Positions 27,202 to 35,832 of a stretch of DNA of 64,000 nt are shown one piece after another. The stretch's first letter is position 1; each line of letters begins with the position of its first letter. The position numbers and the translations under genes are program-made. Where the stretch lies: the NCBI GenBank assembly GCA_002840405.1, contig PHAR01000005.1:75894-139893 (forward strand). Direction: 5' to 3'. The notes below the pieces were generated by a model. That model did no database searches. It saw only the letters and a program-made list of their open reading frames with translations, and was not told the DNA's origin. Source of the stretch: Deltaproteobacteria bacterium HGW-Deltaproteobacteria-8. GTDB taxonomy: Bacteria > Desulfobacterota > Desulfovibrionia > Desulfovibrionales > Desulfovibrionaceae.

Positions 27202-30200
27202 CTATTCTGTCTTGGCCTTCGTCGACTTCTTGCTCTTCTTCTTTGTTGGCTCGGGCTCATCGGCCTGAGCCTTCTTCTTTGAGGTCTTGCTCTTCTTCTT
27301 GGTCGGCGCCGGTTCCTCGGCCTGTATCTTCTTTTTGGACCGCTTGGACTTGACCTTGGGCAGCGGCTCTGGTTCAGGCTCGTCGTCCATGTCTTCCTCG
27401 TAGGATTCCGAGGACTTCTTGAGGGTCGTCATGCCGAGCATGGCTGTGAGGTTGCGCGGGAAGATGGTCAACGAGCGCGTGAACAGGTCCTGGGCCTGGC
27501 CCGGGTGTCCCTTGCGCAGCAGCGCCCAGCCCATGCCGGACATGGGCGCGGCGTAGGGCGTCTCGGTGTTGTAGGTCCGCAGCCAGTCAAAGGCGTGCAG
27601 GGCCTTGTCGTACTTCTGCTGGTGGAAGGCCGCCCAGCCGAGCTTGTCCATGAGGTGGCTCCACTTGTCCCAGGACGGCGCGGTTTCGGGCGCGCGCGGC
27701 AGGATCTTGTCGAAGGACTTCTCGGCCGTGGCCCAGTCGGCCTGCAGATAGGCCGTGGCTCCAAGGCCGAACTCGGCCTCCAGGTTGGCGGGGTTGGCGC
27801 CGAGGATGCGCTCGAACTCGGCCCGGGCCGGGGCCAGATTGAGGGCGTAGAGCTGGCTCCAGGCGAGGTCCACGTCCAGGCCGCCCAGCTGGAAGTGCCG
27901 GGAAAGCAGCCGCCCCAGCTCCTGCTCGTCCAGGTAGGCCGGGTCGAGGTTCAGGCCGGAGAGCAATTCCTCGCGGGCCAGGCGGGCGTCGCCCAGGGCC
28001 ACCAGGGCGAAGGCCAGCCCGTAGCGCGGGGCGGCCAGGCCGGGGTCACGGGCCACGGCGCGGCGGAAGTCGCGCACGGCGTCGCGCAGGCGGCCTTCGG
28101 TCAGGGCTGCGAAGCCGCTGGCGCTCATGCGGTCCAGGCGTTCCAGGCGCGACTTCGGGGCGCTGTCCTGCACGGCCACGGCCTCCTGATTCTTGCCCTC
28201 ACGGAAAAGCAGGATCACCAGAGCGCGCCAGGCCTGGGCGTTGGTGGGCTCCAGGCGCACGGCGTCGCGCAGGTGGGGCTCGGCCCGGTCCAGGTAGTTG
28301 CGCGAGAGCATGGCCAGGCCGTCGCCCAGATGCGCGTCCGCGTCGTCCTTGTTCACGGTGAGCAGGGTCTGGAACAGGGCGTGGGCCTTGTCCTCCTGCC
28401 CGGCCCAGAAGCTGGCCCAGGCCAGGGCGCGGCGGCCGGAGCGGCTGTTGGGGTTCTGGTACAGGTATTCCTCAAGGAAGGGCGCGGCGGCCGTGGGATA
28501 CAGCTTGCGCGCGTAGGCCTCGCCCATCTCCAGGAACAGCTCGCCGTATTCCGGCCGGGAGCGCATCAGCTCCAGCACTTCCGGGGTGGCGGCAAAGTCC
28601 GGGTACAGGAAGATGGCCTCGGCCAGGCTCTGGCTGGCCTTGTCGGCCTTGCCCTGCTTGGCCAGGGTGATGCCCAGGCCGTAGGCGGCGGCGGGCAGGG
28701 ACGGGTTCAGCCTGCGGGCCTCGGAAAAGGCCTGAAGCGCGTCATCGTAATGGCCCTGGCGCAAGCGCGCCCAGCCCAGGCCGTTCCAGGCCGCCACGGA
28801 GCGCCGCTCCTGGGTGGCCAAACGGAAATACTCGGCGGCCGCACCGTCATAGTCGGCGCGCTCGAAGAGGATCTTGGCTGCGGCCATGCGGCTGTCGACG
28901 TAGTCGGGCCGGGCGCTCAGGGCCGCGCGGAAGTTTTCCAGGGCCTTGGCGGGGTTGCCTTGCGACAGCTCCAGGTGTCCCAGGGTGTTCAGGGCCACGG
29001 CGTTGTTCGGCTCCAGACCCAGGGCCTTGACCAGCAGGCCGCGCGCCGTGCTCGTCTGGCCAAGGGACAGCGTGGCCGCGCCCATGCCGGCCAGGGCGTC
29101 GGCGCTGGGCGAGCCGGAGCCGCCCGCAGCGCGCACGATTTCGGCATCGTTGAAGGCGTCCAGGGCCTGTGCGCTCTGCCCCAGGCGCAGGTGGCTCCAG
29201 CCCATGCCCATGAGGCAGGCGTAGTCCTTGGCGTCCACGTCGTCCAGATAGGACGAGAGCTTGGACAAAGCCTCCAGATAGGCTGCGCGGTGGAAATAGG
29301 CCAGGCCCCAGTCCTTGTTCAGGGGCCGCAGGACCGGGTCTGCGGCGATGGCGCCGTTGAGCGGCTCGACCAGCGTGGGCTCCAAGACCACCAGGCGACG
29401 CAGGGAGGCCAGAGCCTCGGTGACGTTGCCCCGGGCCAGCAGCAGCCGGGACTGGCCCAGCAGGGCCTCGGGCTGGTAGAACTTCCCGCCCGTCAGGCTC
29501 CCGAAGACCGACAGGGCCTGGGCGAGTTCGCCTTTGGCCTCCAGGAGACGGGCGGCCTTGAGCCGCGCCAGTTCGTCCCGCGGCGCATCGCCCTGGAAGT
29601 GTGAGGAGCGCTTTGGCACCTCGGCCCAGGCGGCCAGTGCGCCCTTGGTGTCGCCAGCCAGGCCCAGGGCGTCGCCCAGTGCCAGGAACAGCTCCTTGGG
29701 CGAGGACAAAAGATCCGGGTCGGAGGTTGCGGCCTGGAGCAGCCGCGCGGCCTCGCTGGCGCGGCCCCGGCCCAGGGCGATGAGCCCCTGGCCCAGGCGG
29801 GCGTCGGCGCTGACGGATTCGCGCAGCATGTCCGGCAGGCCGGGCGGCTGGGCGGCGGCCGGGCGGAGGCTCTGGCTCAGGGCCTCGGCATAGAGCTCCA
29901 CGGCGGCGGAGGTGCGGCCCCGGGAAAAGGCCGCCCAGCCGGAGCCCAGCAGGCCCACGGGCTGGAGGGCGGCGTCCTGGCGCACCAGATCGAACTGCTC
30001 CTCGGCCTCGGCCAACTGGTCCAGGCGCAGCAGGGCGAATCCCAGTACCGCGCGCGTGTGCAGCTCCTCGGGAGTGTCGACGTTCCGCGGGGCCTGAGCG
30101 GGCTGCTGCGCCGAGGGCGTGAGGCTCGGGGTCAGGCTGGGCCGGGGCGTGGCGGCCTGGATAGGGGTCGGGGCGGGCAGGGCGTCGCGCAGCACGCGGG

Positions 30201-30360
30201 CGGCCTCTGCGTATTTGCCCTGGCGGTACAGCTCCAGGCCCTGCACGTAGGGCGAGTCGGCCCGGGCCTGTGCGGGGGCGGCCAGAGCCAGGCAACAGGC
30301 GAGCACGAGGCTCAGGGCCAACAGGGGCAGGGTCTTTGGGGCGGGCGGCACGGCGCGCAT
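27202..30360 (-). CDS. large exported TPR protein with lysine-rich tail
   Basis: A 1052-residue protein with a Sec signal peptide (residues 1-34, AxA end) and about twenty tetratricopeptide-like repeats across most of its length, recognisable by repeated A-LGYAF-type helix pairs such as AVALNTLGHLELSQGNPAKAL and AAAYGLGITLAKQGKADKA. Such proteins act as scaffolds in the periplasm, for example in polysaccharide or cell-wall assembly; no catalytic motif is seen. The last 55 residues are lysine-rich and contain two copies of an approximately 19-residue unit (EP-PTKKKSK type). ATG 30360 has AGGAG 5 bp upstream; the GTG 6 bp earlier is less likely. Confidence 0.85.
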   Translation of the reverse strand: MRAVPPAPKTLPLLALSLVLACCLALAAPAQARADSPYVQGLELYRQGKYAEAARVLRDALPAPTPIQAATPRPSLTPSLTPSAQQPAQAPRNVDTPEELHTRAVLGFALLRLDQLAEAEEQFDLVRQDAALQPVGLLGSGWAAFSRGRTSAAVELYAEALSQSLRPAAAQPPGLPDMLRESVSADARLGQGLIALGRGRASEAARLLQAATSDPDLLSSPKELFLALGDALGLAGDTKGALAAWAEVPKRSSHFQGDAPRDELARLKAARLLEAKGELAQALSVFGSLTGGKFYQPEALLGQSRLLLARGNVTEALASLRRLVVLEPTLVEPLNGAIAADPVLRPLNKDWGLAYFHRAAYLEALSKLSSYLDDVDAKDYACLMGMGWSHLRLGQSAQALDAFNDAEIVRAAGGSGSPSADALAGMGAATLSLGQTSTARGLLVKALGLEPNNAVALNTLGHLELSQGNPAKALENFRAALSARPDYVDSRMAAAKILFERADYDGAAAEYFRLATQERRSVAAWNGLGWARLRQGHYDDALQAFSEARRLNPSLPAAAYGLGITLAKQGKADKASQSLAEAIFLYPDFAATPEVLELMRSRPEYGELFLEMGEAYARKLYPTAAAPFLEEYLYQNPNSRSGRRALAWASFWAGQEDKAHALFQTLLTVNKDDADAHLGDGLAMLSRNYLDRAEPHLRDAVRLEPTNAQAWRALVILLFREGKNQEAVAVQDSAPKSRLERLDRMSASGFAALTEGRLRDAVRDFRRAVARDPGLAAPRYGLAFALVALGDARLAREELLSGLNLDPAYLDEQELGRLLSRHFQLGGLDVDLAWSQLYALNLAPARAEFERILGANPANLEAEFGLGATAYLQADWATAEKSFDKILPRAPETAPSWDKWSHLMDKLGWAAFHQQKYDKALHAFDWLRTYNTETPYAAPMSGMGWALLRKGHPGQAQDLFTRSLTIFPRNLTAMLGMTTLKKSSESYEEDMDDEPEPEPLPKVKSKRSKKKIQAEEPAPTKKKSKTSKKKAQADEPEPTKKKSKKSTKAKTE

Positions 30361-30573
30361 GGGCACTCCTTGGGGGAACTCGCCTGGCGGCGGTCAGCCG
30401 GGACTATGCCCCAAGGGGTGCGCTCCCGTCCACAATCTTGATGAGGGGGGCCAGCAACCGAAACGGGATGCCAGGACCGGTTGTCGGCAACAGCGGCCAG
30501 GCCCCTGGCCGGGCAGAATCCGCGCAGGGGCTTGGCCGCCGGGGAAAGAACCTGGGGCCGAGGGTCGGGGCGG

Positions 30574-31059
30574 CTAGCGGGCGGGGTCTTCCGGGGCCGG
30601 GGGCGCGGCCTTGGGCTTGCTCTTGTGCTTTTCCAGCTGCGCGTCGAGCTCCCGGCTCAGGCGCTCCAGCGCCTTGCGGGAGGCCTCCACCATGTTGCGC
30701 AGGGAGTCGCGCAGGGCCTGGCGCGGCGACTTCTCCGCAGAGGCGGGCGCGCCGGGTTCGGCTGCGTTGTCCTGGGCGCTGCCCTGAAAATGGGAGGCCG
30801 CAAGGCCGCGCGAGGTCTCCTCCAGGGTCGCGTGCAGCTCGCGCAGGTCCAGGCGCAGGGCGGCCATGTCCTCCGCGCGGCTGGCCCGCTCCGCGGCGGA
30901 CTCCTGCTCCAGGCGCTCCACCCGGGCGCGCAGGGCTGCGGTCTCGCGCTCCAGCTCGGCCTCGCGCTCCGAGGCGGGCTTCCCGGCGCAGGCCGGGAGC
31001 AGGAGCAGGGCGCAGAGGAGCAGGGCGGCCAGGGCGGCGCTCACATATTTGCTGGGCAT
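30574..31059 (-). CDS. coiled-coil lipoprotein
   Basis: A 161-residue lipoprotein: the signal peptide ends in the lipobox LLPAC, so the mature protein would start at a lipid-modified cysteine near residue 25. Most of the rest is charged, alanine-rich coiled coil (REAELERETAALRARVERLE and later LEETSRGLA), ending in a Pro/Ala-rich tail. Function unknown; such proteins are often envelope spacers or adaptors. ATG 31059 has GAGGTGA upstream; 99 bp of upstream frame lack a signal and are not included. Confidence 0.75.
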   Translation of the reverse strand: MPSKYVSAALAALLLCALLLLPACAGKPASEREAELERETAALRARVERLEQESAAERASRAEDMAALRLDLRELHATLEETSRGLAASHFQGSAQDNAAEPGAPASAEKSPRQALRDSLRNMVEASRKALERLSRELDAQLEKHKSKPKAAPPAPEDPAR

Positions 31060-31090
31060 GGCGGTCACCTCGTGGTTGTCCGGCGCGGGG

Positions 31091-31294
31091 CTACAGGGTG
31101 GCCAGGTCGAGGTCCGGCGAGAACTCGCACTCCGCTTCCTTGGCCATGGCCTGCGCAAGGATGGCGGACCCGCGCACAGGGTCGAAGGAAAGGCTGGGGC
31201 CGCCGTGGAGCTCCCAGCCAGTGTTCAGGGCCAGGCTCACGCGCAGGCAGTTGGCGTCGTCGTCCGGGCCGGTGAAGCAGCGAGACAGTTTCAT
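31091..31294 (-). CDS. DUF1737-like small protein
   Basis: A 67-residue cytoplasmic protein that resembles DUF1737 proteins: MKLSRCFTGPDDDANCLRVS, then NTGWELHGGPSLSFDP, is the family pattern of a small alpha/beta domain. Function unknown. It lies between the lipoprotein gene and the DUF1992 gene on the same strand, 32 and 36 bp away, and may be expressed with them. The AAAGGGGA upstream of ATG 31294 is a fair ribosome-binding site. Confidence 0.7.
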   Translation of the reverse strand: MKLSRCFTGPDDDANCLRVSLALNTGWELHGGPSLSFDPVRGSAILAQAMAKEAECEFSPDLDLATL

Positions 31295-31330
31295 GGCGTC
31301 CCCTTTGCGGAAAGGTCCTTGGCCGTGGCG

Positions 31331-31732
31331 TTATTTCGGGCGCTTGTCGTTGACCGGCACACGGGCCACGACCTTGTCGTAGTATTCCTGCTCGGCCTCC
31401 AGTTGCACCGGGCGGCGGCGCAACAGGTTCAGCCTGGTGATCATCAGGTTCAGGCGCTGCATCTGGCGGTAGCGCTCGGCCTCGTCGGTGAGGCCGGACA
31501 AGAGCTCGCGGGCGGTGTGGATCTCGCGTTGGGCCTCGATCTCCGGGGGCAGGCAGCCTGCGTTCTTCAACACCCGCCAGGCCATGCGCAGGTCCTCGGG
31601 CACGTGGGCGTCGTCGTCCAGGCACAGGGGGCGGCCCCGGCCGGGCAGGGCGTCGAAGTCGCCCTCTTCCTGGGCTTTCTTGATGCGCTCCTCGGCGAGC
31701 CGCTCGATGAAGGCGAGGTTCAGGAAGCTCAT
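31331..31732 (-). CDS. DUF1992 domain protein (DnaJ-C28-like)
   Basis: A 133-residue soluble protein with the DUF1992 pattern: AEERIKKAQEEGDFDALPGRGRPL near the N-terminus and VPEDLRMAWRVLKNAGCLPPE in the middle, also found in eukaryotic DnaJ homologue subfamily C member 28. Function unknown, probably a co-chaperone-like helical domain. The ribosome-binding site is poor (CCCCC upstream of ATG 31732). It starts the three-gene minus-strand group and is divergent from the structured-RNA region. Confidence 0.8.
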   Translation of the reverse strand: MSFLNLAFIERLAEERIKKAQEEGDFDALPGRGRPLCLDDDAHVPEDLRMAWRVLKNAGCLPPEIEAQREIHTARELLSGLTDEAERYRQMQRLNLMITRLNLLRRRPVQLEAEQEYYDKVVARVPVNDKRPK

Positions 31733-31902
31733 GGGGGAAAATTGTGCTTTGCCTGCGCTTGAAAGTCAATGCGCTCCACGGTGGGTGGGCAGGTGTTCCG
31801 GTGGATACGAAAGCATCCCGGGCATGTGGGACAGACTCCATGGACGCGCAAAATCGTGGGCCAGGGTCTTTACATCGTGTCCGGCGTGCTTACCTTATCC
31901 TT

Positions 31903-32230
31903 TACAAGGGACCGGTAAAGTCCCGGTCCGCTCGAAGCGCGGGGCAAAGGCCCGGAGACGAGCGGCAGGGGCGAAGGACCCGCAAGGGGGGTCGCCCGGA
32001 GCAGGGGCCAAGAGGCGGACTGCACGGGGAAAGAGGCCGAAAGGCCGCCGGTCCCAGACGATAACGGCGACAATGCGAAAGGAGGGTAGCCCGGCCTGGC
32101 TGAAAAAGCTCTCAACATATGGCGGATAGAGCCGCCCCTCGCACCAAGAGAGAAAAGTGCGCCGTGACAAAGAGCTCGCGGGTCCCTGGAAGCAGCGGAC
32201 CGGAGATCGCCGGGTGAACCGGCAAGCGGC
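31903..32230 (+). ncRNA. candidate structured RNA in a 598-bp gene-free region
   Basis: The region 31733-32330 has no plausible gene, but its plus strand holds many short perfect hairpins: 31909-31915 with 31923-31929; a GCAA-tetraloop hairpin within 31971-31995; GGCC-GAAA-GGCC at 32035-32046; a three-way junction closed by AGCTCT/AGAGCT (32107-32112 with 32171-32176) enclosing 32121-32136 and 32140-32161; 32181-32201; and 32209-32223. GNRA-type loops favour the plus strand. A TTTACA-N16-TACCTT promoter-like pair (31869-31896) precedes it. No match to RNase P, tmRNA, SRP RNA or a known riboswitch was recognised. Confidence 0.4.
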
Positions 32231-32330
32231 GCACAAACATTTTCCTTGACCCCCGCCCGCACCGTCCAGTACCCGCCCCCTTCAGGGCAAGCTTGCCGAT
32301 ACACCTCCCACTTTGAAGGAGCACCCCCTG

Positions 32331-33146
32331 ATGGCGCCCTGGTACATCGCCGTGATCATGGGCCTCGTGGAAGGCCTGACCGAATTTCTGCCCGTGTCGA
32401 GCACCGGGCATCTCATCCTGGCCGGGCACGCCTTGAGCTTCACCGGGCCCAAGGCCGACACCTTTGAGATCGCCATCCAGCTCGGCGCGATCCTGGCCGT
32501 GGTGGTGCTCTACCACGAGCGCTTCCTGGGCCTGCTCAAGACCGACCCGGCCCGGAGCTTTTCCGGCCCGCGCGGCGTCTGGCTCCTGTTCCTGACCTCG
32601 CTGCCGGCCCTGGCCATCGGCTTTCTGGCGCACAAGGCCATCAAGGCGCATCTTTTCGGCCCGCGCACCGTGGCCCTGGCCCTGCTCGTCGGGGCGGTCA
32701 TGATGTTCATTGTGGAGGCCCGGGCCGCGCGCATGAAGCGGCCCCGCAAGCGCCCGTTGGACTCTCTCGACGCCGTGACCCCGAAGTTGGCGCTGTCCAT
32801 CGGACTCTTCCAGTGCCTGGCCCTGTGGCCGGGCTTCTCGCGCACCGGGGCCACCATCATGGGAGGCATGCTGCTCGGCGTGGACCGCAAGACCTCAGCT
32901 GAGTACTCCTTCCTGGCTGCGGTGCCGGTGATGTGCGCGGCCGTGGGCTACGACCTCCTGAAGAATTGGCGTCTGTTCGACTCCAGCGACTTCGTGTTCC
33001 TGGGCATCGGCTTTGCGGTCTCCTTCGTGTCCGGCTGGGCCGCTGTGAAGGGCTTCATCGGGCTGTTGTCGCGCTTCACGCTCAAGCCCTTCGCCTGGTA
33101 CCGGGTGGCCCTGGCGCCCCTGGTCTGGATCTTCTGGCCCAACTGA
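32331..33146 (+). CDS. uppP: undecaprenyl-diphosphatase UppP (BacA)
   Basis: A 271-residue integral membrane enzyme that recycles the cell-wall lipid carrier by dephosphorylating undecaprenyl diphosphate. The two family signatures are present: GLVEGLTEFLPVSSTGHL at residues about 11-28 and PGFSRTGATIMGGMLLG at about 167-183, both facing the active site, and about eight hydrophobic helices. Length fits. ATG 32331 has AAGGAGC upstream. The candidate structured RNA lies directly before it and might be part of its leader. Confidence 0.95.
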   Translation: MAPWYIAVIMGLVEGLTEFLPVSSTGHLILAGHALSFTGPKADTFEIAIQLGAILAVVVLYHERFLGLLKTDPARSFSGPRGVWLLFLTSLPALAIGFLAHKAIKAHLFGPRTVALALLVGAVMMFIVEARAARMKRPRKRPLDSLDAVTPKLALSIGLFQCLALWPGFSRTGATIMGGMLLGVDRKTSAEYSFLAAVPVMCAAVGYDLLKNWRLFDSSDFVFLGIGFAVSFVSGWAAVKGFIGLLSRFTLKPFAWYRVALAPLVWIFWPN

Positions 33147-33246
33147 GGACGCCATTTGACCTTGCAATTCCACTCCCCTTCGGTTATGCTGCGCTATCCG
33201 GCGAATAGCGTCATTTTTTCGCCAACTTTTCAGGAGGACTCCGTAC

Positions 33247-34512
33247 ATGACCCGTAAGGATCGCACCGAGGGCATCTACAGCCGTCGCGAGGTGCTCGAC
33301 GATTCCGAGCGCCGCCAATATTACCAGCTCCAGCTGAAAGACCTCTTGTCCTACGCCTACCGCTATTCCGAGGACGTGAAGAAGCGCTTTGACCGTTCGC
33401 AGTTCAACGTGGACAAGTTCAAGGCGCTCTCCGACCTCAAGCACGTGCCCATCCTGAAGAAGAAGGAACTCATCTTCTTGCAGAGCATGGGCCCGCGCCT
33501 GGGCGGCCTGTTGACCAAGGACCTGGGCGAGCTGCGGCGCGTGTTCCTGTCGCCCGGCCCCATCTTTGATCCCGAGGATCGCCAGGACGACTACTGGGGC
33601 TGGACCGAAGGCTTCTACTCCGTGGGCTTCCGCCCCGGCGACGTGGCCCAGATCACCCTGCCTTACCACATGGCCCCGGCCGGACTCATGTTCGAGGAGC
33701 CGCTGAAGAACCTGAACTGCGCGGTGATCCCCGCCGGGCCGGGCAACACCAGTTCGCAGCTGGACATCATGCAGAAGCTGCGCGTCACCGGGTACATCGG
33801 CACGCCGAGCTACCTGCTGCACCTGACCCAGAAGGCCGAAGAGCTGGGCCTGTCCCTGCGCAAGGACCTGTTCCTTGAGGTGGCCTTCGTCACCGGCGAG
33901 AAATTCTCCGAGAAGATGCGCACCACGCTGGAGAAGAAGCTCGACTGCGTCATGCGCCAGGGCTACGGCACCGCCGACGTCGGCTGCATCGGCTACGAGT
34001 GCTTCCACAAGTGCGGCCTGCACCTCAGCAACCGCGCCTTTGTGGAGATCTGCCACCCGGATACCGGCATCCCGCTCAAGGACGGCGAAGTGGGCGAGAT
34101 CGTGGTCACGGCCTTCAACAAGACCTACCCGCTCATCCGCCTGGCCACGGGCGACCTCGGGTTCATCGACCGCGCGCCCTGCGCCTGCGGCCGCACCAGC
34201 CCGCGCCTGGGCAACATCGTGGGCCGCGTGGACACCACCGCGCGCATCAAGGGCATGTTCGTGTACCCGCACCAGGTGGAGCAGGTCATGGCCAAGTTCG
34301 AGGAGATCAAGCGCTGGCAGATCGAGGTCACCAACCCCGGCGGCATCGACGAGATGGTTTTGTCCATCGAGTCCGGCGCCTTCAAGCGCGAGGAAGAGCT
34401 GCTGCACGCCTTCCGCGAGAAGATCAAGCTGCGTCCCACGCTGAAGATTCTGAACCCCGGCACCCTGCCTCCGCAGATCCGGCCCATCGAGGACAAGCGC
34501 ACCTGGGACTAG
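33247..34512 (+). CDS. phenylacetate-CoA ligase-like AMP-forming enzyme
   Basis: A 421-residue adenylate-forming enzyme related to phenylacetate-CoA ligase (PaaK). It shows the family's early YxQLQ-LLSYAY region, the GTPSYLLHL and RQGYGTADVG stretches around the middle (residues about 180-245), the cysteine-containing CACGRTSPRLGN block and the MFVYPHQVEQVM motif at the start of the C-terminal domain. The classic P-loop-like STG motif of PaaK is weak (LSPGPIFDPED). Substrate unknown. ATG 33247 has AGGAGGA upstream; it follows uppP by 100 bp. Confidence 0.85.
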   Translation: MTRKDRTEGIYSRREVLDDSERRQYYQLQLKDLLSYAYRYSEDVKKRFDRSQFNVDKFKALSDLKHVPILKKKELIFLQSMGPRLGGLLTKDLGELRRVFLSPGPIFDPEDRQDDYWGWTEGFYSVGFRPGDVAQITLPYHMAPAGLMFEEPLKNLNCAVIPAGPGNTSSQLDIMQKLRVTGYIGTPSYLLHLTQKAEELGLSLRKDLFLEVAFVTGEKFSEKMRTTLEKKLDCVMRQGYGTADVGCIGYECFHKCGLHLSNRAFVEICHPDTGIPLKDGEVGEIVVTAFNKTYPLIRLATGDLGFIDRAPCACGRTSPRLGNIVGRVDTTARIKGMFVYPHQVEQVMAKFEEIKRWQIEVTNPGGIDEMVLSIESGAFKREEELLHAFREKIKLRPTLKILNPGTLPPQIRPIEDKRTWD

Positions 34513-34540
34513 CCCGGGCCTTGTCCGCACCAGAGGCTTC

Positions 34541-35830
34541 ATGTCCTCAGTGACCCTTCCGCGCGTCCCGGCTCCTGCTTGTTGCAGAGGCCGGGGCGCG
34601 CTTTTTCTTGTCCTGCTGGCGTTGTTCCTGCTCTCGGCCTGCGCCCGGCCCGCGCCCACGCAAACCTCCATGCAGGTCAACTTTTTGCCCTCGGCGGGCG
34701 AGTTTCTGACCGACACCGGTGATCGCCTCGCGCCCGAGGCCCTGCGCCAGCGCGCGGCCACCGCCGCCTACATCCTGGTGGGCGAGAGCCACGGCAACCC
34801 CTGCGACCACGAGGCCGAGGCCCGCATCATCACCCTCCTGGCCCACGCCAAGACGCTCGCGGCCCCTCCGTTCGTGGTCGGGCTGGAGATGGCCCCGGCG
34901 ACCCTGAACCCGGTGCTGGCCGAGTTCAGCGCAGGGGGCTTTCCGCCCGAGGAGCTGGAGAAGCGCCTGGACTGGAAGACCAACTGGGGCCACCCCTTTG
35001 CCAAGTACCTGCCCGTGTTCCAGGCCATCCGCGACTGGAGGCTGCCGGTGTTCGGCCTGAACGTGCCGCCGCAAGTCATCCGCCGCCTCTCGGCCGCAGC
35101 CCTGGCCAACGCCACGGCCGCAGACCCCGTGGCCTCGCTTTCGCCCGAGGACCGCGCCCAGCTGCCCGCGCGCATCATCGAGCCAGCGCCGGAGCAGCTG
35201 GCCTTCCTGCACGAGGTCATGGGCAGCCACCCCGGCAACGCCAAGGGGCAGAAGGCCGGGGGGACTGTGGACGCCCGCCGGGAGGCGCGCTTCCTGCTCA
35301 TCCAGAGCGTGTGGGATTCCGCCATGGCCGAGCAGGCTGTGCGCGCGCGCAAGGCCACCGGCAGGCCCGTTCTCGTGCTGGCTGGCGCGGCCCATGTGGA
35401 GGGCGGCCTGGGCATTGCCCGGCGCATCCGCGTGCTCGACCCCGGCGCAGAGGTGCTGCTCATCTCGCCCTGGCGCGGCGACGGGTTCGCCAGGGCCGAC
35501 GCCGACGTGCGCGTGTACTGCCCGGAGAGCTTCGAGAGCCGCATGGGCATGGTCCTGGAGTCCAGGCCCTTTGGCGAGAACTTCGAGTACGTGGTCAGCC
35601 AGGTCAAGCGCGGCTCCCAGGCCGAGGCCGCAGGCCTGCGCCCCGGCGACGTGGTCACCAGGGCGGGCGGCTACCGCATGCGCTCCCTCACAGTGCTGCA
35701 CCTGGCGGGCAGCGACGCCTTCCGCGAGAAGAAGCACCTGGTCTTCGTCATCCGGCGCGGCGAGGACTGCTACAGCGTGGACCTCGGCCCCCTCGGCGTG
35801 AAGAGCCCCCGCAAGCAGGAAGGGAAGTAG
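34541..35830 (+). CDS. ChaN-like lipoprotein with C-terminal PDZ domain
   Basis: A 429-residue lipoprotein (lipobox LLSAC, cysteine near residue 34). The central domain is ChaN/haem-binding-uptake-like: VGESHGN (about residue 80), GLEM, and an AGAAHVEGG near 290; ChaN-type proteins are implicated in haem-iron uptake and are structurally related to Tiki proteases. After about residue 330 comes a PDZ domain (GSQAEAAGLRPGDVVTRAGG), unusual but known in delta-proteobacteria, which would bind peptides or other proteins. It precedes mutM by only 2 bp, so the two are co-transcribed. Confidence 0.83.
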   Translation: MSSVTLPRVPAPACCRGRGALFLVLLALFLLSACARPAPTQTSMQVNFLPSAGEFLTDTGDRLAPEALRQRAATAAYILVGESHGNPCDHEAEARIITLLAHAKTLAAPPFVVGLEMAPATLNPVLAEFSAGGFPPEELEKRLDWKTNWGHPFAKYLPVFQAIRDWRLPVFGLNVPPQVIRRLSAAALANATAADPVASLSPEDRAQLPARIIEPAPEQLAFLHEVMGSHPGNAKGQKAGGTVDARREARFLLIQSVWDSAMAEQAVRARKATGRPVLVLAGAAHVEGGLGIARRIRVLDPGAEVLLISPWRGDGFARADADVRVYCPESFESRMGMVLESRPFGENFEYVVSQVKRGSQAEAAGLRPGDVVTRAGGYRMRSLTVLHLAGSDAFREKKHLVFVIRRGEDCYSVDLGPLGVKSPRKQEGK

Positions 35831-35832
35831 CC

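Noticed and set aside
26868-27353. Open frame of 161 codons through composite repeat copy A
   Set aside because: It is only the GC-rich repeat read through in one frame; the same element at 38965 does not preserve this frame.
31903-32230. RNase P RNA
   Set aside because: A CCCGGAGCA...GGCCAA piece is similar, but the universal GAGGAAAGTCC and AGAACCCGGCTTA-type parts are missing.
31870-32304. Possible 144-residue minus-strand protein across the structured-RNA candidate
   Set aside because: No ribosome-binding site, unlikely composition (rich in Pro, Arg, Gly and Ser) and several competing frames; the region reads better as non-coding.
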